Positions 17,208 through 27,708 of a DNA stretch of 64,000 nucleotides are shown here, in pieces. Every line of letters starts with the position of its first letter. Positions within the stretch are counted from its first letter, which is position 1. The notes beneath the pieces were generated by a model that was given only the letters and a program-made list of their open reading frames with translations, did not search any database and was not told the origin of the DNA. The position numbers and the translations under genes are program-made. Source of the DNA: Novosphingobium sp. SG751A (GTDB taxonomy: Bacteria > Pseudomonadota > Alphaproteobacteria > Sphingomonadales > Sphingomonadaceae); contig NZ_JABGCB010000004.1 in the NCBI RefSeq assembly GCF_013149295.1, positions 124,001 through 188,000 of the forward strand. Reading direction: 5' to 3'.

Positions 17208-18866
17208 CTATTTCACCAGCCTTGCCGATTGCACCACCATGGCAAACAGCGTGTTGAGCGCGGTTGAAACGCTGCCGTCGGTGGAAACGGTCTGGAACAG
17301 ATAGGTACCATCGGTATTCTGGCTGGCGCAGGCCTGCAACTGCTGCTGAATATAGGGCACGTTGTTGGCCGCCGTGCTGTTGAAGGTGGGATGCAGCGTG
17401 TAGTTGATCGTGGCGGGCAGATATTGCGTGTAAAGAATGGCGATGCGCGTGCCGGTCGCCTTGATGGCATTGCATTGCGAGATGTTGTTGGCATTGAGTT
17501 GGGTAATGCCATCGCCCGTATTGTCATCCTCCAGCCCGTCGGTCACCAATATCAGTACGTTCTGGGGCGAGGCCTGCGTGCCGCTGCCCGATGTGCTGGG
17601 CATGGTCGATTGCATCCAGGTGAACATCGAGGTGAAATTGGTATCAGCATTGCCGGTATAGGTGCTCAGGCTGGTCCAATAGGAATTGGCCGCCAGCAAG
17701 GGGGCCTGCGCGCCCATGTTTGGAAAAGTCAGGCCTTGCAGCGTGGCCACATCGGTCATCGTGCCAAAGGGTGAGGTGGAGAGCGGCGCCGGATTGCCCA
17801 CGTTAAACGTGAAGAACTGCATCTTGTAGATCGGTGGGACGCTGGCGGTGGCATATTGCTGTTCGACGCGATAGGCATATTGGATGACGCCTGCGGCGGC
17901 ATCGCCCTCGGCATCGGTGCGCAGCGTGATGGCTGACTGGCCGGGATTGACCGTGGCGTAATTGCGCGCCAGCCACCATGTGTCGGGGAAATTGACGCTG
18001 ACCGTAGTGGTTTTTGAGGCACCTGTGGGCAGATAGGTCAGATTTACCGGATTGGCCGCCGGATTATAGCCCGAACAATAGGTGGCCGACCCGCCCAGCC
18101 CGCCGCCCGTGCCCAGCTTGGTGCCATTGTTGTCATAGACCGTGCCGTCGCAGGCCACGCGGTAAAAGGTGATGCTGCTCGACGCGTTGTTGTTGAGGTA
18201 AATCGGTCGCGAACTGGAATCCACCACATAGGTGCCCGCGTTCCATTGATGCATATTGTTCGAATGGCATGCAAAGTCGCAGCCATCGACGCGCCCATAG
18301 TAATATTGCTCGCCATTCCAGCGCGCGCCCGCCGTCAGATTGGTGATCCCGGTGGTGGTGGTGGGCAGCAGCATCGAGGGCGATGTGTCGAGCGCGATGT
18401 AGAAATTGATGCTGGGCGGCTGGGATGCGCTGGCGCTGGCGCTGCCGCTGATGGGCAGGGTGGCGACGCGCAGGATGCTGCTGAAAATATTGCTGGAACT
18501 GGCCGTATAGGTGATCTTGGCAAGGCGCAGCGTGCCAAGGCTGCCCGATTGGGTGCTGGTGATCGTCACGGTGCGGCTGACATTGCTCAGCCCGCTCAGG
18601 CCGTTGACCTGCTGGTCGAACATGTTTTGGGCGGCCAATTGGGCTGCCGCATCAGTCTGGTTCAGCATTTGCGGGACCACCGCAGCCAGAACCGCCGCGT
18701 CGGCCGCCGCGTTCAGCTTGGTCTGCAATCTTTGCGCCCGGCTGTAATCCACGCCAAATCCGGTGGCAAAGATCAGCGGAATGATGGCCAGCGCCGTCAT
18801 CGCCATCACATTGCCCTGCCCATCCCCGCGCAGGGAACAGAAAATGGAAGAGAAGCGAAAGCTCAT
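17208..18866 (-). CDS. TadG-like protein with von Willebrand A domain
   Basis: A 552-residue envelope protein. The N-terminus is a TadE/TadG pseudopilin-type region: GDGQGNVMAMTALAIIPLIF then ATGFGVDYSRAQ, one membrane helix followed by LQTKLNAAADAAVLAA. From about residue 165 a VWA domain begins with the metal-binding motif DTSPSM (FYIALDTSPSML), and TDGLEDDNTGDG near residue 440 supplies the later acidic part. TadG helps surface assembly of Flp/Tad pili. It follows two TadE-like genes on the same strand with a 10-base gap, but no Tad ATPase, secretin or Flp pilin is in the window. Confidence 0.85.
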   Translation of the reverse strand: MSFRFSSIFCSLRGDGQGNVMAMTALAIIPLIFATGFGVDYSRAQRLQTKLNAAADAAVLAAVVPQMLNQTDAAAQLAAQNMFDQQVNGLSGLSNVSRTVTITSTQSGSLGTLRLAKITYTASSSNIFSSILRVATLPISGSASASASQPPSINFYIALDTSPSMLLPTTTTGITNLTAGARWNGEQYYYGRVDGCDFACHSNNMHQWNAGTYVVDSSSRPIYLNNNASSSITFYRVACDGTVYDNNGTKLGTGGGLGGSATYCSGYNPAANPVNLTYLPTGASKTTTVSVNFPDTWWLARNYATVNPGQSAITLRTDAEGDAAAGVIQYAYRVEQQYATASVPPIYKMQFFTFNVGNPAPLSTSPFGTMTDVATLQGLTFPNMGAQAPLLAANSYWTSLSTYTGNADTNFTSMFTWMQSTMPSTSGSGTQASPQNVLILVTDGLEDDNTGDGITQLNANNISQCNAIKATGTRIAILYTQYLPATINYTLHPTFNSTAANNVPYIQQQLQACASQNTDGTYLFQTVSTDGSVSTALNTLFAMVVQSARLVK

Positions 18867-18876
18867 GGCGCGCGAC

Positions 18877-19503
18877 CTATGGCAGGCGTGGGATCATATA
18901 GTCCTGATCGCTCAGCTTTATCGAGGTGAGCGCGCCAAGACCGATGGGCGGGGTATAGGAAAAGCTGATCTGGCCCAGAAAGATGTAGCCGCCTGCGGTG
19001 CCGACCACGACCTTGTTGGCGCCGCTGGTGGTGTTCTGGCAGACGTTTGAGCCATCGGGCGAGGTGGGCACCATCGGCGTGGTGATCAGATTGGCCGGAA
19101 TGGACACTACGCTGCCCACGGTCAGCGAGGAGGCGACCGTGGCGCCATTGGTCTGGGCCTGGCTCCACACAACATAGGCGTGAGTGGCGTCGCACACGCG
19201 CAGATTGGAGATCTGCAGCGTGGTCTGGGCCGCCGGCATCGGGGTCATCACCAATTGGGCCGAGTTCATATAGGTGGTCAGCGTGGCCGAGGTGACGGTG
19301 GTGGAGGGCGACACATTGCGCCCGACCAGATCGGAGAGCGCCCGCGTGGCCACGGTGACCTTGCGCGAACAGGCAATCATGTCGGCCACCACATAGCCGC
19401 CGATGAAGATGATCAGCAGCACCGGCAGCACAAAGGCGAATTCGACCAACGCCGCTCCATCGCGGCTGCGCGCCAGATGACATACAGGGTGACGAGTTAG
19501 CAC
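18877..19503 (-). CDS. TadE-like pseudopilin
   Basis: The best start is the GTG at 19501-19503, giving 208 residues. It overlaps the stop codon of the upstream TadE gene (GTGCTAA), typical of coupling. The N-terminus RDGAALVEFAFVLPVLLIIF is the TadE signature: a conserved Glu five residues into a hydrophobic helix, in the GxxxxEF context used by type IV-type prepilins. The rest is a beta-rich secreted domain rich in Thr and Ser with few cysteines. It is probably a minor pseudopilin acting with the neighbouring TadE and TadG proteins. Confidence 0.82.
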   Translation of the reverse strand: MLTRHPVCHLARSRDGAALVEFAFVLPVLLIIFIGGYVVADMIACSRKVTVATRALSDLVGRNVSPSTTVTSATLTTYMNSAQLVMTPMPAAQTTLQISNLRVCDATHAYVVWSQAQTNGATVASSLTVGSVVSIPANLITTPMVPTSPDGSNVCQNTTSGANKVVVGTAGGYIFLGQISFSYTPPIGLGALTSIKLSDQDYMIPRLP

Positions 19504-20210
19504 GAAGTGACCCCTGTGGCGCAGAGATAGCCTTCGACCGTGACCACCGAGGTGGCCACGAGCATCCGGTTGCCATTGGCCTGATTGACGAAATTCAGCC
19601 CCAGCGGGGCCGACACCGTGGGCCACAGATAGATGAGCTGAACGATCACCAGCGATTTTTGGGTGCCGCTGATCCCGCCGTTGGTGTTGGTCGTGCCCGC
19701 GCAATTGGATTGGCCATATCCCGTGCCGGTGCTGGTCAGCGTGCCGTTGGTATAGGTAAAGGTCGGCGCGGCGATGGTGGGTGTCGTACAGGTGGCGGGC
19801 ACGACCTGAACATTCACATAGAGCCGATTGCAGGTGAGAAAAGGCGGCAGCGATGCGGGATAGGTCACCGCCGCTCCGCTCGAATCCTTGCCCGAAATGC
19901 CGCTGCATACGGCGGTTTTGAAATCGGCGGCCTTCATGCCGGTATAGGCGCTGGTCCCGCTGCCCAGTTGCAGGGTCTGGGCAGCGCCGGTCAGGATCAG
20001 GCGCGAGGAGGCTTCAACCGCCGTTTCCAGCCCTTCCTGCGCCAGATAGATCAGCGCAATATGCAAAATCGCCAGAAGCAGGGCAATAAAGGCCGGGGCG
20101 ATGATGGCGAATTCCACCGTCGGCCCGCCCGAGGCGTCTTGGCGCAAGCGTTTGGAAAAGCGGGAAAGGGCAAAGCCCCACGCCCCGCCAAGAGCATGAC
20201 CAAATCCCAA
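19497..20210 (-). CDS. TadE-like pseudopilin
   Basis: A 237-residue protein if translation begins at the TTG at 20208-20210; no ATG lies before the hydrophobic helix, so the start is uncertain. The signature is SGGPTVEFAIIAPAFIALLL, with the Glu at the head of the helix as in TadE. The exported part contains several cysteines and ends in GVTSC. It is the first gene of the tadE-tadE-tadG-like operon and lies 91 bases downstream of mreB on the same strand. Confidence 0.8.
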   Translation of the reverse strand: MGFGHALGGAWGFALSRFSKRLRQDASGGPTVEFAIIAPAFIALLLAILHIALIYLAQEGLETAVEASSRLILTGAAQTLQLGSGTSAYTGMKAADFKTAVCSGISGKDSSGAAVTYPASLPPFLTCNRLYVNVQVVPATCTTPTIAAPTFTYTNGTLTSTGTGYGQSNCAGTTNTNGGISGTQKSLVIVQLIYLWPTVSAPLGLNFVNQANGNRMLVATSVVTVEGYLCATGVTSC

Positions 20211-20301
20211 TGCGACCGTCCTGATACTTTACGCGACCCTAAGTGTTTATATAGGATTTTGATTAAGAATATCTTGCCCACATCAACACTGGCCGTTGGG
20301 T

Positions 20302-21360
<1,059 letters not shown>

Positions 21361-21480
21361 TCATAAAAAGACCGGCAGGACCCTTATCCAGATTAGCCGA
21401 ATATGAACCGCAGGCGCGAAGTGCGACGCAATCCCGCAGGCGTAAGACCAACGGCCTTGGCGGCGCTGGAATATGGCCCA

Positions 21481-22659
21481 TCACGCCGCATACGGCGCCC
21501 GGTCCGACCTTGCCCGGCCCGAGTGGTGGGACGCGAATGCCAGAGCGGCCAGCGCAATCCCCATCAGACCCACGCCATGCCAGCCCATTGCCCGCCACGC
21601 CACCATGGCCAGTGCCGAACCCATCGCCCCGCCAAGGAACATGCCGCCCATGAACAGGGTATTGAGCCGCGCGCGCGCCTCGGGGCGCAGGGCATAGACC
21701 ATGTGCTGATGCGAAATCAGCGCCGCCTGCACTGCCAGATCCAGCACGATGCAGCCCAGTGCCAGCCCAACCAACCCGCCTGAAACTCCAGCCACGGCCC
21801 AGCCGACCATGGCCAGCACCGTCCCGGCCGTGATCGCCACGCGCGGCCCGCGCCGATCGGCCAGATGGCCCGCCAGCGGGGCGGCCAGCACGCCTGCCGC
21901 GCCGATGACGCCGAAGGAACCGGCCACCGCCGGGCCCTGACCCAGTTGCTGGATATAGAGCGCCAAAATGCTCCAGAAAGCGCTGAAGGCGGCAAAGAGC
22001 ATCGCCTGCGTCATCGTCGCCCGGCGCAGCACCGGCAGATCACGCCACAAATGCCAGAGCGAGCCAAGCAGCAGGGGATAGGATGGCCCCTGTTGGGGCC
22101 GCGAGACGGGCAGCATCGCGCGCAGCAATCCACCCGCCATCAGCGCCAGCGGCACGCCCAGCCAGAACATCGCGCGCCACCCGGCCTGCTGCCCCACAAG
22201 ACCCGCCAGCGTGCGGCTGAGCAGGATGCCCACCAGCAGGCCTGCCATCACCTTGCCGATTACCGCGCCGCGCCTTTCGGGCGGGGCCATATGGGCGGCC
22301 AACGGCACGATCTGTTGCGCCACCGTGGCCAGTGCACCCACCACCAGCGAACCCAGCAGCAGGGCCGCCGCGCCCGGCGCCATGGCGGTTGCCGCCAGAG
22401 CCATCGCCAGAGCCACAAACTGGGCGGTGATCAGCCCGCGCCGCTCCACCCGGTCGCCCAACGGCACCAGCAGGAACAGGCCGAGCGCATAGCCAAGCTG
22501 CGTCACCGTGGGCACCAGTGCGGTCATCGCGCCGGGAAGGTCGCGCTGGATCAGGCCCAGCATCGGCTGATTATAATAGATATTGGCGACGGCCAGCCCG
22601 GTGGTGGCCGCCATGGCATAGGTCAGGCCTGCGCCCAGAGGCTTTGCCGGGGCGCTCAT
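21481..22659 (-). CDS. MFS transporter
   Basis: A 392-residue, twelve-helix transporter. The N-terminal segment [19 protein letters not shown] and the loop motif [14 protein letters not shown] place it with the YgaY/YtbD-like exporter group. The ATG at 22657-22659 overlaps the stop codon of the upstream flavin reductase gene (ATGA), so transporter and enzyme are made together, suggesting export of an electrophile or its reduced product. The ligand is not predictable. Confidence 0.92.
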   Translation of the reverse strand: MSAPAKPLGAGLTYAMAATTGLAVANIYYNQPMLGLIQRDLPGAMTALVPTVTQLGYALGLFLLVPLGDRVERRGLITAQFVALAMALAATAMAPGAAALLLGSLVVGALATVAQQIVPLAAHMAPPERRGAVIGKVMAGLLVGILLSRTLAGLVGQQAGWRAMFWLGVPLALMAGGLLRAMLPVSRPQQGPSYPLLLGSLWHLWRDLPVLRRATMTQAMLFAAFSAFWSILALYIQQLGQGPAVAGSFGVIGAAGVLAAPLAGHLADRRGPRVAITAGTVLAMVGWAVAGVSGGLVGLALGCIVLDLAVQAALISHQHMVYALRPEARARLNTLFMGGMFLGGAMGSALAMVAWRAMGWHGVGLMGIALAALAFASHHSGRARSDRAPYAA

Positions 22660-23789
22660 GACACCGCCTCATCGGCCAGCGCGGGATAATCGGTGTAGCC
22701 ATGTGCGTCGCCGCCGAAGAAGGTGGCCGGATTGCCCTCGTTGAGCGGGGCATCAAGGCGCAGACGCGCGGGCAGATCGGGATTGGCGATGAAGGGGCGG
22801 CCAAAGGCGATCAGATCGCCGCGCCCCTGCGCCAGCGCTTCCTCGGCGCTTTGGCGCGTATAGCCGCCGGCCAGAATGATCGGGCCGGAAAAGCGGCGGC
22901 GAATGTCCTGCATCAGGGCCTCTGCCTGCGGGTCGATGTCGGTGGCGATGTCGCGGCCCTGCACTCTTGGCTCGACCAGATGGAGATAGGCCAGATCGCG
23001 TTTGTCCAGTTCGCTGATCAGATGGGCGAACACGGCCTCCGGCTCGGCCTCGTTCATGCCGAAACCCTTGCCCAACGGGGCCAGCCGCAAGCCGACCCGC
23101 GCGCTGCCGATGGCCGCGATGACGGCATCGACCACTTCAAGCATCAGCCGTCCCCGGTTTTCCGGCGATCCGCCATAGCGGTCGGTCCGCCAGTTGCTGG
23201 CGCTGTTGAGGAACTGGTCGAGCAGATAGCCGTTGGCGCCGTGGATTTCGACCCCATCGGCCCCGGCGGCGATGGCATTGCGGGCCGCCTGCGCAAAATC
23301 GGCGACGATCATCTGGATACCCGCGATGGTCAGTTCCTGCGGTTCGGGAGCATCGGCAAAGGTGCCCTTGCCATCCGGGCCGGGGATGAAGGCCTTGGCG
23401 GGGACGGGCATGGCGGTGGGGGCAACGGGTCGTGCTCCGCCGGGCTGGAATACGCTATGCGATACGCGGCCCACATGCCAGAGCTGGAGGAAAATCCGGC
23501 CGCCTTCTTCATGCACTGCCTGCGCGATCCTGGCCCAGCCTGCGATCTGCTCGGGCGAATGGATGCCCGGCGTCCAGGCATAGCCCTGACCTTGCTGGGA
23601 AATCTGCGTGCCTTCGGAAATGATGAGCCCGGCCGAGGCGCGCTGGCGATAATAATCGACGGCCAGATCGGAGGGCACATTGCCGGGGGCGGCGCGCGAG
23701 CGGGTGAGGGGCGCCATCACGATCCTGCTGGGCAGATCGAGGGCGCCGATGCGGATGGGGGCGAAGAGCGTGTCGGATGTGTGGGGCAT
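22656..23789 (-). CDS. Old yellow enzyme family ene-reductase (NemA-like)
   Basis: A 377-residue FMN TIM-barrel. The ATG at 23787-23789 is chosen because GGAG stands 9 bases upstream; the longer ATG at 23804 lacks one. Motifs include [24 protein letters not shown], the substrate His/Asn pair in [27 protein letters not shown] and [16 protein letters not shown], all diagnostic of the NemA/xenobiotic reductase class. It reduces activated C=C bonds or nitro/maleimide-like electrophiles with NAD(P)H. It is coupled to the MFS gene by an ATGA overlap, and the LysR gene 124 bases upstream on the same strand may regulate it. Confidence 0.94.
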   Translation of the reverse strand: MPHTSDTLFAPIRIGALDLPSRIVMAPLTRSRAAPGNVPSDLAVDYYRQRASAGLIISEGTQISQQGQGYAWTPGIHSPEQIAGWARIAQAVHEEGGRIFLQLWHVGRVSHSVFQPGGARPVAPTAMPVPAKAFIPGPDGKGTFADAPEPQELTIAGIQMIVADFAQAARNAIAAGADGVEIHGANGYLLDQFLNSASNWRTDRYGGSPENRGRLMLEVVDAVIAAIGSARVGLRLAPLGKGFGMNEAEPEAVFAHLISELDKRDLAYLHLVEPRVQGRDIATDIDPQAEALMQDIRRRFSGPIILAGGYTRQSAEEALAQGRGDLIAFGRPFIANPDLPARLRLDAPLNEGNPATFFGGDAHGYTDYPALADEAVS

Positions 23790-23913
23790 TGGGTGGAACT
23801 CCATGGGGGCAGGGCCTATAGGAAGGTCCGGCGGGATGTCCATGGAGTGGGCCTTTTTTCGTTTGCTGATAATCCGGTGATTTTCGCGATCATCTTTGCA
23901 TTTGATGCAAAGA

Positions 23914-24852
23914 TCAAAGGGCGCGATCCCAATAGGGCGGGCTGCCAAAACGTTCGGCCAGAAAATCGACAAAGGCCCGCACCTTGGGCGAGCCGCGACG
24001 ATCAGGCAGGTAGAGCGCATGGATACCTGATTCGCCGGATGGCGCCGCGCCGGCCCGGCCAATATCGGCGTGCCATTCGCTCACCAGGGGGCGCAGGCTG
24101 CCTTGCGCGATCTCTTCGCCCGCCAGCCATGTGGGCAGCATCACCACGCCGAAACCGGCCAGCGCGGCCTCCTTCAACGCCTCGGCCTGATTGGCGCGCA
24201 GCGGGCCTTTGACGCGGATCTGCTCGACGTGCTCACCTTTGGTCAGGCGCCAGCGCCGCTCGCCATCGGTGAAGGCGAAGGTGAGGCAGGCATGATCGGC
24301 AAGGTCGGCGGGGGTTTCGGGCGTGCCCCTTTGCGCCAGATAGGCCGGGCTGGCGCAGACGATCCGCCGATGCGGCGCCAGGCGCCGCGCGATCAGGCTG
24401 GAGGAATCCAGAGCCCCCAGACGGATCGCCACATCGACGCGCCGTTCGACCAGATTGATGACCTCATCGCTCATCAGCAGGTCCAGTTCCACACCGGGAT
24501 GTTCGGCCATGAAGCGGGGGAGAAAGGGGACGATATGCATCCGGGCAAAGGAGGTCGGCAGGCTGACCCTCAGCAGGCCGCGTGGAGGCCCATCACGTTC
24601 ACGGATGCTGCGATGGGCTTCTTCCAGCCCGGCCAGAATGGCCACGGCCTGCGGATAATAGGCTTCTCCGGCGGGCGTCAGCGACAATCGCCGTGTCGAG
24701 CGGTTGAGCAGGATAACGCCCAGTTCTGCCTCCAGCGCATCGACATGGCGGGTATAGGAGGATGCAGCCTGTCCGGCGCGCCGCGCCGCCGGGGCAAAGC
24801 CGCCTTCCTCCACCACAGCCACAAAGGCCCTGATCGCTGCAAACATATCCAT
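23914..24852 (-). CDS. LysR-family transcriptional regulator (CrgA-like)
   Basis: A 312-residue regulator from the ATG at 24850-24852, which gives the canonical start MDMFAAIRAFVAVVEEGGFA. The recognition helix region is AGQAASSYTRHVDALEAELG, followed by RSTRRLSLTPAGEAYYPQA. The effector domain (DVAIRLGALDSSSLIAR) is of the CrgA/DsdC-like group common beside NemA-type reductases. It shares a strand with the reductase-transporter pair, so it could regulate them from a promoter in the 124-base gap. Confidence 0.92.
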   Translation of the reverse strand: MDMFAAIRAFVAVVEEGGFAPAARRAGQAASSYTRHVDALEAELGVILLNRSTRRLSLTPAGEAYYPQAVAILAGLEEAHRSIRERDGPPRGLLRVSLPTSFARMHIVPFLPRFMAEHPGVELDLLMSDEVINLVERRVDVAIRLGALDSSSLIARRLAPHRRIVCASPAYLAQRGTPETPADLADHACLTFAFTDGERRWRLTKGEHVEQIRVKGPLRANQAEALKEAALAGFGVVMLPTWLAGEEIAQGSLRPLVSEWHADIGRAGAAPSGESGIHALYLPDRRGSPKVRAFVDFLAERFGSPPYWDRAL

Positions 24853-24899
24853 GCGCCCTGATAACGAGGATGGAGCATGAGGGCCACCCCGATCCGGCT

Positions 24900-25697
24900 T
24901 CACCAGGCAGTGGCGCCCCCGTCGATGCGGATATCGGCCCCGGTGACATAGCTTGCCTCGGCGCTCGCCAGCCAAGTCGCACACCATGCGATATCCTCGG
25001 GCAGGCCGATCCGTTTGATCATCATGGCTTTGAGCGCTTCGAATTCGAATTGCGGGTCAAAGGCCATATGCCGCTGGGTTTGCTGTGAGAGGATCAGGCC
25101 CGGCGAGATTGAATTGGCGCGAATGCCGTGAGGCGCACCCTCCATCGCCAGTTGGCGGGTCATGGCCAGCAACCCGCCTTTGCCCGCACAATGGGCCAGC
25201 GCGGGCGAGCCGTTGAGCGCGCCATGCGCATTGGCCGAGGCGAAATTGATGACCGAGGCGCTGCCGCTTCGCTTCAGCCATGGCCAGCAGGCGCGTGTGG
25301 CCAGAAAGACGATGTCGAGTTCGCCCTGAAGGGTGCGCTGCCATTCGGCATAGGTCATCTCCTCGACCCAGCGGAAGATCGAAATGGCGGCAGCCGGGAT
25401 CAGCGCGTCGATACGTCCGTGGTTTTGGCCGATAGTTTCGACAGTGGCGAAAACCGCCTGCTCGTTCAGCACATCGCAGGGTTGGGCGACCACCGCCCCG
25501 CCGCATTCGGCCGCCAGTGCATCGAGCGCATCGGCGTCAACGTCCAGCGCGTGGACAATTGCCCCCTGCGCTGCAAACATCCGCGCACAGCCTCGGCCGA
25601 TGCCCGCCCCAGCCCCGGTGATGACCGCGATCCGCCCGATCAACCGCTGTTGCCCGCGCGCCAAGTCGGCAAAGGGCGTTTCTATGGCGTTGGTCAT
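24900..25697 (-). CDS. Short-chain dehydrogenase-like protein with altered active site
   Basis: A 265-residue SDR fold protein. The glycine motif VITGAGAGIGRG (residues 25-36) and CDV and SPGLILSQQ segments are normal. Two active-site elements are not: the YxxxK tyrosine is H169 (HCAGK, with K173 kept) and the NNAG motif is IPAAA near residue 101. The His codon is CAT, one base from TAT. Ser154 is present. Classical hydride transfer via Tyr would be impaired, so it may act differently or on an unusual substrate. It is the last gene of the flavocytochrome operon, and its ATG overlaps the cytochrome stop (ATGA). Confidence 0.88.
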   Translation of the reverse strand: MTNAIETPFADLARGQQRLIGRIAVITGAGAGIGRGCARMFAAQGAIVHALDVDADALDALAAECGGAVVAQPCDVLNEQAVFATVETIGQNHGRIDALIPAAAISIFRWVEEMTYAEWQRTLQGELDIVFLATRACWPWLKRSGSASVINFASANAHGALNGSPALAHCAGKGGLLAMTRQLAMEGAPHGIRANSISPGLILSQQTQRHMAFDPQFEFEALKAMMIKRIGLPEDIAWCATWLASAEASYVTGADIRIDGGATAW

Positions 25698-26071
25698 GAG
25701 GTCTTCCTGATTTTGCGGCCCGAGAATTTTGGATTGTTGCGCGACAGATAGGCCCCCAGCGCGACCAGATCGGCATCACTGATCTCGGTCTTGCGATAGG
25801 GGGCCATCACAGTGGCGCCGTTGCGGACAAAGAAGGCGACCAGTTCGGGGGTCAGATCGCGGCGCTCTTCGAGCAAGGCGGGCAATTTACCGCCATATTT
25901 GGCCGCGAGGGCTGCGGTGCCGGGCTTTTGGTTTTCGCCCGGATTGCCGATGCCCGGCCCGTGACAAGGCGCGCAATTGCGGATGAAAATCGCCTGCCCC
26001 TGAGGCTCAGCATCAGCGGCCAGGGCGGGCGCGGACGAAAGCGCAGCGGCAAGGAGGAACCAACGCATCAT
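25694..26071 (-). CDS. Class I cytochrome c, electron acceptor of the flavoprotein
   Basis: A 125-residue exported cytochrome with signal peptide MMRWFLLAAALSSAPALA and one heme site C33-A-P-C36-H37; M89 (VMAPYR) is the likely distal ligand. The ATG at 26069-26071 overlaps the flavoprotein stop codon. The pairing mirrors PchF-PchC of 4-cresol dehydrogenase, in which the cytochrome takes electrons from the flavin, so it probably does the same in the periplasm or at the membrane. Translational coupling both before and after supports fixed stoichiometry. Confidence 0.9.
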   Translation of the reverse strand: MMRWFLLAAALSSAPALAADAEPQGQAIFIRNCAPCHGPGIGNPGENQKPGTAALAAKYGGKLPALLEERRDLTPELVAFFVRNGATVMAPYRKTEISDADLVALGAYLSRNNPKFSGRKIRKTS

Positions 26072-27690
26072 GCTTCCTTTCGCATCGCGCGGGGCCAGAA
26101 ACCGCCGCGTCCCGGCGCGATGATCCCTTTGGGATCGACCGCATCCTTCAATGTCTCGCAAAACCGGCGCAGCGCGTTGTCGTTGAAATCATAGGTACCC
26201 ATCACCTGATCCTGAAACAGCGGCGGGGTGCGATATTCGCCGTAACCATGGCGCGCGCCCAGTTCGATCAGCTTGCGCATTGTTTCGCGCGAGCGTTGGT
26301 TGACCTTTGGATCGGAGCGCGAAACGGGCAGGCCCGTGGTCAGGGCGAAGATGCGCGGCATCCATGTGAACGGCGCGGTGAAGGGGCCATAAGACATGGG
26401 AAAATCAGTGCCCATTTCGCGCATCCCCTCGGTGAACAGGCGCTGGGCTTTCATCACTTCCTCGCCGCTGCGCGCGACCATGGGGGAAAAGAGGAGGTGG
26501 CCATCGGCGGGTTCGGGGTTGGTGGCGCTGCGCGCGCCAATGGCGAAGATGTTGAGATTTGGTACACCGATCAACACCTTGTGCAGGGCCTCCTCCTCTG
26601 CCTGCGGGCTGAGGGGAAAGCGCAAGGTTTCGATAGTCTCGAATTTTGCGCCGGGTATGGCTTTGGCAAATTGCGCTTGCGCATGGCGCCAACTGGCCTC
26701 GACCACTTCGGCAGGGCCGTAAAAGCTGAGGCCCAGTTGCCAGGCCGGCATCGTTTTTTCGGCAGCATAGCGGTCGATGGCATTGCCGTTCCACACATCA
26801 GACGCAGTGGCGATGTCGCGCAGCGCCTTGTCGGCAAATTGCGCGCCGAACATGGGCGATTCATATAAAGGCATACCAACCAGCCCGGCATCCTCCAGCT
26901 TATTGGCAACCTCGACCAGCGGCACGATATCCTGCCGCCGATAGGCCAGCACACGGCGGTGGAGGAAGCATTCCGGGCGCGGCATCAGGTGTATGCCCAT
27001 GCGCGTGACGATGCCGAAACCGGCCTGAGCGAACAGGCCGTCGACATAGGGGCCAAAGCCATAGCGGAAATCGCCGGAAGTCTTGGCCGAGGACATCGCG
27101 CCCATGCCCGTGCGCATCACCTCGCCATTGGGCAGCACAACCTCCAGCCCGCAATGCGATCCGAAATGATCGCGATAGGAGGACCATGTGTGGCCCACCC
27201 CGTGATCGAGCGCATTGCCCATCACGCTGCCCCAGCCCGGATCGGGCACGTCAATCCACACGTCGAGGCCGCGTTCCTGAATGTGGCGATAGAGGTCGAA
27301 ATAGGAGACGCCCGGCTCGACAATGGCGAAATGGCGCTTGTCATCGACCTCGATGATGCGGTTCATCCGCTTGAGATCGACGATCACGCTGCCCGAGAGA
27401 TTGGGTGCCGAGCCGCCATAGCCAAGGTTGCGCCCGGTCGCGATGGGGAAGAGCGGGATGCCGAAATGATGGGCGATGCGTACGACCGCCTGCACCTGAT
27501 CGGTGGAATTGGGGGCGACCGCAGCGGAGGCCTGCCGCTCTTCGGGCTCCCCCCAGACGGGGGAATAGGCGTCGCGATAAAGCGTGACATCCTCGTCAGC
27601 GGTGAAGAGAGCATCAGGGCCAACGGCGGCGCGCAACCGGGTGAGCGCCTCCTGCCAGAGTTGCGGCGAGAGGTGAGGGGGGAGAGGCAT
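26068..27690 (-). CDS. Vanillyl-alcohol-oxidase family flavoprotein, 4-cresol dehydrogenase-like
   Basis: A 540-residue FAD oxidoreductase. The FAD-binding PP-loop is FPIATGRNLGYGGSAPNL (near residue 82), followed by VEPGVSYFDLYRHI and LDHGVGHTWSSYRDHFG. The C-terminal RTPPLFQDQVMGTYDFND then PKGIIAPGRGGFWP is the VAO/PCMH signature. This family oxidises the benzylic carbon of para-substituted phenols (p-cresol, eugenol, vanillyl alcohol) to alcohols or aldehydes. The VAO His422 region aligns by eye to PFTWMPRIF with no His, so the mode of FAD attachment is unclear. No signal peptide is seen, while the cytochrome has one. The neighbouring cytochrome favours a dehydrogenase rather than an oxidase. 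Confidence 0.88.
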   Translation of the reverse strand: MPLPPHLSPQLWQEALTRLRAAVGPDALFTADEDVTLYRDAYSPVWGEPEERQASAAVAPNSTDQVQAVVRIAHHFGIPLFPIATGRNLGYGGSAPNLSGSVIVDLKRMNRIIEVDDKRHFAIVEPGVSYFDLYRHIQERGLDVWIDVPDPGWGSVMGNALDHGVGHTWSSYRDHFGSHCGLEVVLPNGEVMRTGMGAMSSAKTSGDFRYGFGPYVDGLFAQAGFGIVTRMGIHLMPRPECFLHRRVLAYRRQDIVPLVEVANKLEDAGLVGMPLYESPMFGAQFADKALRDIATASDVWNGNAIDRYAAEKTMPAWQLGLSFYGPAEVVEASWRHAQAQFAKAIPGAKFETIETLRFPLSPQAEEEALHKVLIGVPNLNIFAIGARSATNPEPADGHLLFSPMVARSGEEVMKAQRLFTEGMREMGTDFPMSYGPFTAPFTWMPRIFALTTGLPVSRSDPKVNQRSRETMRKLIELGARHGYGEYRTPPLFQDQVMGTYDFNDNALRRFCETLKDAVDPKGIIAPGRGGFWPRAMRKEA

Positions 27691-27708
27691 CGAAGCGCTC
27701 CTTGAAAA

